Source: Peptococcaceae bacterium SCADC1_2_3 (GTDB lineage Bacteria > Bacillota > Desulfotomaculia > Desulfotomaculales > Nap2-2B). From it: a stretch of DNA of 64,000 bases. The notes under the pieces were generated by a model. The model was not told the origin of the DNA, did not search any database, and worked only from the letters and a program-made list of their open reading frames with translations. The stretch is from contig JJNX02000002.1 of the NCBI GenBank assembly GCA_000681355.2, positions 27,192 through 91,191 on the forward strand, given 5' to 3'. Positions 58,260 to 64,000 of this stretch are shown in pieces (the first letter of the stretch is position 1; the number at the start of each line of letters is the position of its first letter). Position numbers and translations under genes: made by a program.

Positions 58260-58290
58260 GGCCAGCTAGGGCTTTAAAGCTGGCCTATTA
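58260..58290 (-). terminator. Terminator downstream of rpmA
   Basis: GGCCAGCTAGGGCTTTAAAGCTGGCC stem with A/T tracts. Confidence 0.6.
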
Positions 58291-58313
58291 AATAAATCTT
58301 TTAAATCCCCCGG

Positions 58314-58580
58314 TCAAACTACCTGCGCTACAGGCATTATATGGACCTGTTTCTTATCTTTACCCTTGCGCTGGAAGGAAACCATCCCATCTACCAGGGC
58401 AAACAATGTATCATCTCCACCCTTGCCTACCCACTGGCCAGGGTGAATTTTCGTTCCTCTTTGACGCATAATAATGCTTCCGGCTCTGACAAACTCGCCA
58501 TCCTGACGCTTAACGCCAAGCATTTTAGGCTGCGAATCCCGGCCATTCCGGGAACTACCTACTCCTTTTTTATGAGCCAT
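58314..58580 (-). CDS. rpmA: 50S ribosomal protein L27
   Basis: [72 protein letters not shown] aggaggtg before ATG at 58580. Confidence 0.97.
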   Translation of the reverse strand: MAHKKGVGSSRNGRDSQPKMLGVKRQDGEFVRAGSIIMRQRGTKIHPGQWVGKGGDDTLFALVDGMVSFQRKGKDKKQVHIMPVAQVV

Positions 58581-58627
58581 TATATCCACCTCCTGATTTT
58601 CTAACGGCAAATTTTCTTAACTTTAAC

Positions 58628-58939
58628 TTACGCCTCTATTTTTTCTACCGCCACCTGGGTAAATGACTGCCGATGCCCCTTTTTGCGCCGGTAATTTTTC
58701 TTGGCTTTATATTTAAAAACAATAATCTTACGGTCTCGCCCTTGACGGACAGCTTTAAGAATGACGCGGGCTCCTTCTATCACTGGCGTCCCTACCCGAA
58801 ATTGACCATCTTTTTCTACCGCCAGTACTCTTGAAATCTCTATCTTTTCCCCGGGTTGAATAGGCAGCTTTTCCACCCGCAACACATCGCCCTCCTGCAC
58901 CCGGTACTGCTTGCCACCCGTTTCCATAATGGCGTACAA
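58628..58939 (-). CDS. rplU: 50S ribosomal protein L21
   Basis: [41 protein letters not shown]...[26 protein letters not shown]. Confidence 0.97.
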   Translation of the reverse strand: MYAIMETGGKQYRVQEGDVLRVEKLPIQPGEKIEISRVLAVEKDGQFRVGTPVIEGARVILKAVRQGRDRKIIVFKYKAKKNYRRKKGHRQSFTQVAVEKIEA

Positions 58940-59080
58940 AAATACTCCCCCTTTTATAACTTAAGCCCGTCTTAGGCGATATAATCTATTCCTTTACTAA
59001 CTATAAACACATCTTGCTCTTTTGTCAATATATCCGTAAAAACCACTTATTTTATTTTCTAAATAAACCACTATTTTTAT

Positions 59081-60028
59081 TTAACTACGTTCATCTACCA
59101 CGTAATTTTCCAGCACCCCTATTTTTTCAATTTCAATTCGCATCACATCCCCGGGTTCTAAGTAAACTGGGGGTTCGCAAAAAGCACCCCCTCCTGCCGG
59201 GGTACCCGTAGCAATAATATCACCAGGAAGCAAAGTCACTACTTGGGAAATAAAAGTGATTAAATAATTAAGGCTAAAAATCATTTGAGCCGTACTGGAG
59301 TTTTGGCGCAACGCCCCATTAACCCAGCAACGAATGTAAAGATTTTGGGGGTCAACAATTTCGTCAGCCGTCACTAAAAAAGGTCCCAAAGGAGCAAAGG
59401 TGTCAAATGTTTTACTCCGCACCCACTGCCGGTCGCGCCGCTGAATATCCCGGGCCGTAACATCGTTCATAATCGTATAACCGGCCATAAATTTTGGCGC
59501 TTCTTGCCTTTGAATATTCCTTCCTTTTTTACCGATAATTACCGCTAATTCCGCTTCGTAATCCAGTTGACTGGTAATTGAAGGACGAATAACCGGCTGT
59601 TTTGTAGCGCAAAGGGCAGAATTAAATTTCGCAAAAATTATAGGGCTTACCGGTATTTTTGCCTTTTGTTCTTCACAATGGTCGTAATAATTTAAACCAA
59701 TACAAATTATTTTCCCTGGCCGGGTTAAAGGGGGAAGAAAATCAATTTTTTCCTCCCTAAAAAGTATCTTTTCAGGGAGCGAAGCAAGAAGTTCTTTTTC
59801 ACCTGCTATTTCTTCCATATATTTTAAAACTTTTTTTGTTACTTTTTCAGCCCACTGCAACCCCTCCGGTCCGGCCGCCAAAAGTTCTTCCATCTCCTGC
59901 ACCAAAAATTTTTCCGCAGGACAAAAAACTAAACTGGCCTGAACAAGGTCAATTACCCAACCCTGAACCCAAACACCCAGCTTTTTTTTAGATTGCTCGC
60001 CTTTAGCACAATAGGTCACTAATTTCAT
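59081..60028 (-). CDS. Fumarylacetoacetate hydrolase family protein
   Basis: PGKIICIGLNYYDHCEEQ...LDYEAELAVIIGKKGRNI...MNDVTARDIQRRDRQWVRSKTFDTFAPLGPFLV...GDIIATGTPAGGG. Confidence 0.93.
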   Translation of the reverse strand: MKLVTYCAKGEQSKKKLGVWVQGWVIDLVQASLVFCPAEKFLVQEMEELLAAGPEGLQWAEKVTKKVLKYMEEIAGEKELLASLPEKILFREEKIDFLPPLTRPGKIICIGLNYYDHCEEQKAKIPVSPIIFAKFNSALCATKQPVIRPSITSQLDYEAELAVIIGKKGRNIQRQEAPKFMAGYTIMNDVTARDIQRRDRQWVRSKTFDTFAPLGPFLVTADEIVDPQNLYIRCWVNGALRQNSSTAQMIFSLNYLITFISQVVTLLPGDIIATGTPAGGGAFCEPPVYLEPGDVMRIEIEKIGVLENYVVDERS

Positions 60029-60087
60029 CTTCTTTACCCCCGAAAAGTAGCCCAAAGGAAACGTGCGCGTTCCCGTAAGAAACTTTT

Positions 60088-61755
60088 TTACTTTACCAGC
60101 TTTGCCCGGGCATAAGTACGGTAAACTTTGCTAACTTCAACGGGCACTATTTCACCTACCAGGGAGCCGGCTCCCTCAATGTCCACTATGAAACCATTTA
60201 AACGGGCAATTCCGTCATTAAGTTTGTTAACGTGGGGTTCTTCTACCTTAACTTCTAACACCTGTCCCGGTTTAACCGGCTGGAAGCCACCGGCTTGAAT
60301 ATCGGCCTGATCATATAACGGACGCATGGTTACGGTTTCAATATGCTGGACTGTCGAGCCGCGAATATAAAGTCTTTTACCTGTTCTTTGCTCTAATTCC
60401 TTTAAATTAGCGCCGCCGCTGCCGATTAAACGAGCCGCAACTGCCGGATGAGCTTCAATTAAAATGGTAGGGCTTGAGGTACGCGCCGCAAACTCATAAA
60501 TATTATTTTTAAAATTAATACCTACGGTTTCTTCAGATAAAACTTTTCCTCGACCTTCACAATACGGACAAGGTTTTTGCATTACTTCAGCCAGGCTGGG
60601 CCGTGCTTTTTTCCGGGTCATTTCTACCAACCCCAAAGGCGTAATGCCTAAAATATTTACTTTAGTCTTATCCTTTTTAATTTCCTCTTCCAGTGCCTGC
60701 AAAATTTTTTGGCGGTTTTCCTCTTTCTCCAAATCAATAAAATCTACAATAATAATCCCGCCTATATTTCTAAGCCTTAAGGAGCGTCCTATTTCCGCCG
60801 CGGCTTCCAAATTTGTCCTTAATACGGTCTCCTCTAAATTTTTATCTCCTACATATTTCCCGGTATTTACGTCTACCACGGTTAAAGCCTCGGTCTGGTC
60901 AAAGATAAGATAGCCCCCGCATTTAAGCCATACTTTGCGCAACAAGGCCTTTTCCAATTCCTGTTCCAGGCCGTATTCCCAAAAAATATTATCGTGTTCT
61001 TCTAGAATTACCTTGCTTTTTAAGTGAGGAGCAGAAAGGTCCAACAATTCTATTATTTTTTCGTACTCGTGGCGCGCATCCACAATTAACCGGTTTACCT
61101 CAGGGTCAAATACATCCCTTAAGATACGCTGTATTAATTCCAGATCCCGGTGGATTAAATTAGGAGCAGAGCTGTTTTTGGCCTTATTTAAAATTTTCCG
61201 CCAAAGCTTAACCAGCACGTCAATATCTTGACCCAGTTCTTCCTCCTCCAACCCTTCAGCCATGGTACGCATAATTATACCCATACCGGCCGGTTTAACC
61301 TTCCGGGTGAACTCTTTTAACCTTTCACGCTCTTTTTCGGCTTCAATCCGGCGGGAAATCCCCACGTTATCTACGGTAGGCATCAATACGGCGTAACGCC
61401 CGGGTATGGTCAGGTGGGTTGTTACCCGTGGACCCTTAGTCCCAAGAGGTTCTTTAACAATCTGGACAATAATTTCCTGGCCTTTTTTAACCACGTCAGT
61501 AATGTTGTTCTGTCCGTTTGTTCTTACGGCAGATAGGGCGTCTTCAACATATAAAAAGGCATTTTTTTCTAAACCTATATCCACAAAAGCCGCCTGCATG
61601 CCGGGCAGCACATTTTCAATCCTTCCCTTAAAAATATTCCCTACCAGGCGCTGCCCTACCGCTCTTTCTATATGTACTTCAACCAGCAATTTATTTTCTA
61701 AAACGGCTACTCTTGTTTCTTCTTCGCCTGCGTTAATAATAATTTCTTTAAACAT
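60088..61755 (-). CDS. rng: Ribonuclease G
   Basis: RLVGNIFKGRIENVLPGMQAAFVDIGLEKNAFLYVED...TVVDVNTGKYVG...NIGGIIIVDFIDLEKEENR...CPYCEGRGKVLSEET. Confidence 0.95.
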   Translation of the reverse strand: MFKEIIINAGEEETRVAVLENKLLVEVHIERAVGQRLVGNIFKGRIENVLPGMQAAFVDIGLEKNAFLYVEDALSAVRTNGQNNITDVVKKGQEIIVQIVKEPLGTKGPRVTTHLTIPGRYAVLMPTVDNVGISRRIEAEKERERLKEFTRKVKPAGMGIIMRTMAEGLEEEELGQDIDVLVKLWRKILNKAKNSSAPNLIHRDLELIQRILRDVFDPEVNRLIVDARHEYEKIIELLDLSAPHLKSKVILEEHDNIFWEYGLEQELEKALLRKVWLKCGGYLIFDQTEALTVVDVNTGKYVGDKNLEETVLRTNLEAAAEIGRSLRLRNIGGIIIVDFIDLEKEENRQKILQALEEEIKKDKTKVNILGITPLGLVEMTRKKARPSLAEVMQKPCPYCEGRGKVLSEETVGINFKNNIYEFAARTSSPTILIEAHPAVAARLIGSGGANLKELEQRTGKRLYIRGSTVQHIETVTMRPLYDQADIQAGGFQPVKPGQVLEVKVEEPHVNKLNDGIARLNGFIVDIEGAGSLVGEIVPVEVSKVYRTYARAKLVK

Positions 61756-61769
61756 TTTAAAACTCCCCT

Positions 61770-62528
61770 TCAAGGTATTAATAATTCTTGGGGACCCAGT
61801 TCGGTACGGATAATTTTTGCTTCATCAAGGTCAACTTGAGCCGGAAAATCCGCTAAAAAAACCTGTAGAACCTGATCCGGGCGAACATTGCCCATACTTC
61901 CCAACCTTAATTCCATTTCCAAAAAAATTTCATTTGCTTTTACCTGTCCTTTTAAAGAAAAGATTCCCGGCCGAATATTTTGCTCTTTTTCTTTTTCTTC
62001 CTTTTTCTTGTTTTTTTTCTTAGGCTTAAGCAGACGATGAATAATAATTTCGTCGGCCGCTAAAAAAGTCTGAATATAATTAGCCAGCTCTTCGGCCTTA
62101 ATTTCTCCGGTTAAAGGTATCCTGGCCTGATAAGCAGCCCGGCGGGCGAGCATCACCAGCGAGGGTCTGTCTTTTGACATTTTTGGCAGCATCCAGGCTT
62201 TATTTACCCTTAAGCCTTCCGGAAGCACATCATTTAACAAAGAGCATAAGCTGTCCGGCGTTAACGCCCTAATTAAATTCAGGTCCAGGTATTCTTTTTC
62301 CCCAGCTATCCCTACGGGCAACGGAGGTCCATAGCTTAAATCAGGATGAGGGTTAAACCCCTGGGTTAAAGCTACGGGCAAACACGCCCGCCGGACAGCC
62401 CGGGTAAAGGTTCTGATTAAATCATGGTGCGAAAAATAACGGGCCAAACCCATTTTAGAAAACTGGAGCCGGTACCACCAAAAGGTATTTACTGGTTTTT
62501 GCGGGAGTACAGGGCTAAGATCTACCAT
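61770..62528 (-). CDS. TIGR03936-family (DUF2344) radical-SAM-linked protein
   Basis: RLQFSKMGLARYFSHHDLIRTFTRAVRRACLPVALTQGFNPHPDLSYGPPLPVGIAGEKEYLDLNL. Confidence 0.92.
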   Translation of the reverse strand: MVDLSPVLPQKPVNTFWWYRLQFSKMGLARYFSHHDLIRTFTRAVRRACLPVALTQGFNPHPDLSYGPPLPVGIAGEKEYLDLNLIRALTPDSLCSLLNDVLPEGLRVNKAWMLPKMSKDRPSLVMLARRAAYQARIPLTGEIKAEELANYIQTFLAADEIIIHRLLKPKKKNKKKEEKEKEQNIRPGIFSLKGQVKANEIFLEMELRLGSMGNVRPDQVLQVFLADFPAQVDLDEAKIIRTELGPQELLIP

Positions 62529-64000
62529 TCATTACCTCCGGGTTTCCGGCTATAACTTCGTTTACTTCCGGGGCTATTATTTCCGGAGCCACCCCAAAGG
62601 CCGGACATAAACCACACCCTGCACATTTTCCCCTCCGGCAGGCAGGAGTCTGCTGGCCCTTTAGGGCCAATTCCATCTCCTGCCGTAAAAAATCCTTACT
62701 TACCCCAAGATTTAAATGATCCCACGGCAGTACCTCGGCATAATCATAACACCGGTTAGCGTAAAAAGCCGGGTCCAGTCCCATCTGTTGAAAAGCATCG
62801 CTCCAACGCTCAAATTGAAAGTATTCCGACCAGCCATCAAAACGGCATCCTTCCCGCCAGGCTTTTTCAATCACCCGGCCAAGCCGGCGATCTCCCCGGG
62901 CTAACACGGCTTCAATAAAACTCATTTCGGGCTCGCTCCACCGAAAAATCAGGTTGCGTCCTTTTAACTGCTCCCGCAAGCGTTTTTGCCTCTGCCGCAA
63001 GACAGCTATCTCGGCCTGGGGTTCCCACTGAAAAACAGTGTGCGCTTTAGGAACAAAGGAAGAAACGCTTACGGTAACCTTTAACCTGGCGGGGGAGACT
63101 TTTTGGTCTATCCCCATCCTTAACACCCGGTAGGCCAGCCTGGCTATCTCAATTACATCCTCCTCAGTTTCCGTGGGTAAACCAAGCATAAAGTACAGCT
63201 TAACCGCGGACCAGCCAGCCTTAAAGGCGGACGAGACCGCGGCCATTAAATCTTCTTCCGTAACCCCCTTGTTAATTACCTCGCGCAACCGCCGGCTGCC
63301 GGCTTCCGGAGCAAAGGTAAGGCCGGCCCGGCGAACCCGTTGGACTTCCTGCGCCAAAGCCACCGAAAAGGTATCCACCCGCAAGGAGGGCAATGAAACG
63401 TTTATCCCTTGATCTTCAAAACGGTCAAGCAAAAATCTGGTTATTTCTTTTATCTGCGAATAATCGGCCGAACTTAAAGAAATAAGTGAAATTTCATCAT
63501 AACCAGTACTATGGACTAATTTTTCCGCCTGGGAAAGCAGGGTAGCGGGAGTTTTTTCCCGCACGGGACGGTAAATAATCCCGGCCTGGCAAAAACGGCA
63601 GCCGTGCGTACAGCCCCGCATAACCTCCAGCATGACCCGGTCATGTACAATTTCTATTCCCGGCACAATCAAGCGGGTAGGAAAAGAAGCCTGGTCAAAA
63701 TTAGTCACCACCCGGCGCGTTACCCGGGCGGGAATGTCGTCCTGCGTTGGCTTAACCGCTTCAATTCTCCCGTCAGACCGATAACTCACCAGGTAAAAAG
63801 AGGGGACATAAATCCCGGCAATCTTCGCCGCCCGGTAAAGAAACTGGCGGCGGGAACAGCCTTCTCTTGACATCAGCTTGTAAAGGTCTAACAATTCCTG
63901 AATTACCTCTTCACCCTCCCCAATTACAAACAAGTCAATAAAATCGGCCAGGGGCTCAGGGTTGCAGGCACACGGCCCGCCGGCAATAACCAAAGGTTCT
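62515..64000 (-). CDS. TIGR03960-family radical SAM protein (5' end outside window)
   Basis: MLEVMRGCTHGCRFCQAGIIYRPVREK...DEISLISLSSADYS...PSLRVDTFS...LTFAPEAGSRRLREVINKGVTEEDL; CX3CX2C motif. Confidence 0.93.
   Translation of the reverse strand, partial: EPLVIAGGPCACNPEPLADFIDLFVIGEGEEVIQELLDLYKLMSREGCSRRQFLYRAAKIAGIYVPSFYLVSYRSDGRIEAVKPTQDDIPARVTRRVVTNFDQASFPTRLIVPGIEIVHDRVMLEVMRGCTHGCRFCQAGIIYRPVREKTPATLLSQAEKLVHSTGYDEISLISLSSADYSQIKEITRFLLDRFEDQGINVSLPSLRVDTFSVALAQEVQRVRRAGLTFAPEAGSRRLREVINKGVTEEDLMAAVSSAFKAGWSAVKLYFMLGLPTETEEDVIEIARLAYRVLRMGIDQKVSPARLKVTVSVSSFVPKAHTVFQWEPQAEIAVLRQRQKRLREQLKGRNLIFRWSEPEMSFIEAVLARGDRRLGRVIEKAWREGCRFDGWSEYFQFERWSDAFQQMGLDPAFYANRCYDYAEVLPWDHLNLGVSKDFLRQEMELALKGQQTPACRRGKCAGCGLCPAFGVAPEIIAPEVNEVIAGNPEVMNGRS

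Overview
The window is a 64 kb segment of an endospore-forming, Clostridia-type Firmicute chromosome. Markers for this are spoIVA, spoIIM, a Spo0B-like gene, and the rplU-rpmA-obgE-proB-proA and TIGR03960-TIGR03936-rng blocks. Most of it is housekeeping: hom-thrB-trxB-pheA, etfBA-acyl-CoA dehydrogenase, pyrBC-carAB behind a PyrR-type attenuator, hemL, cutA, queH, malic enzyme, a MacB-type efflux operon and three tRNAs. The accessory content is the unusual part. (1) At 40.59-44.24 kb, between carB and hemL, there is what reads as a decayed chromosomal integron. It has a C-terminally truncated IntI-like integrase on the + strand, divergent from three minus-strand gene cassettes that each end in an attC-like site. 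The cassettes carry toxin-antitoxin fragments, a SIR2-like fragment with DUF3795, and a TPR protein. (2) A family of small palindromic repeats occurs both between genes and in frame inside two genes (pyrC and an amidase). (3) A three-gene locus at 49.05-52.0 kb encodes a zinc-hook SMC/Rad50-like ATPase, a PD-(D/E)XK-like protein and a small protein, next to TA modules and an integrase remnant; it is a candidate defence island. (4) Several REP/MITE-like inverted-repeat families are present, including a decayed RAYT. (5) A HlyD-ABC-ABC2 operon carries an independent lesion in each of its three genes. All family names come from reading motifs by eye; no search was run.
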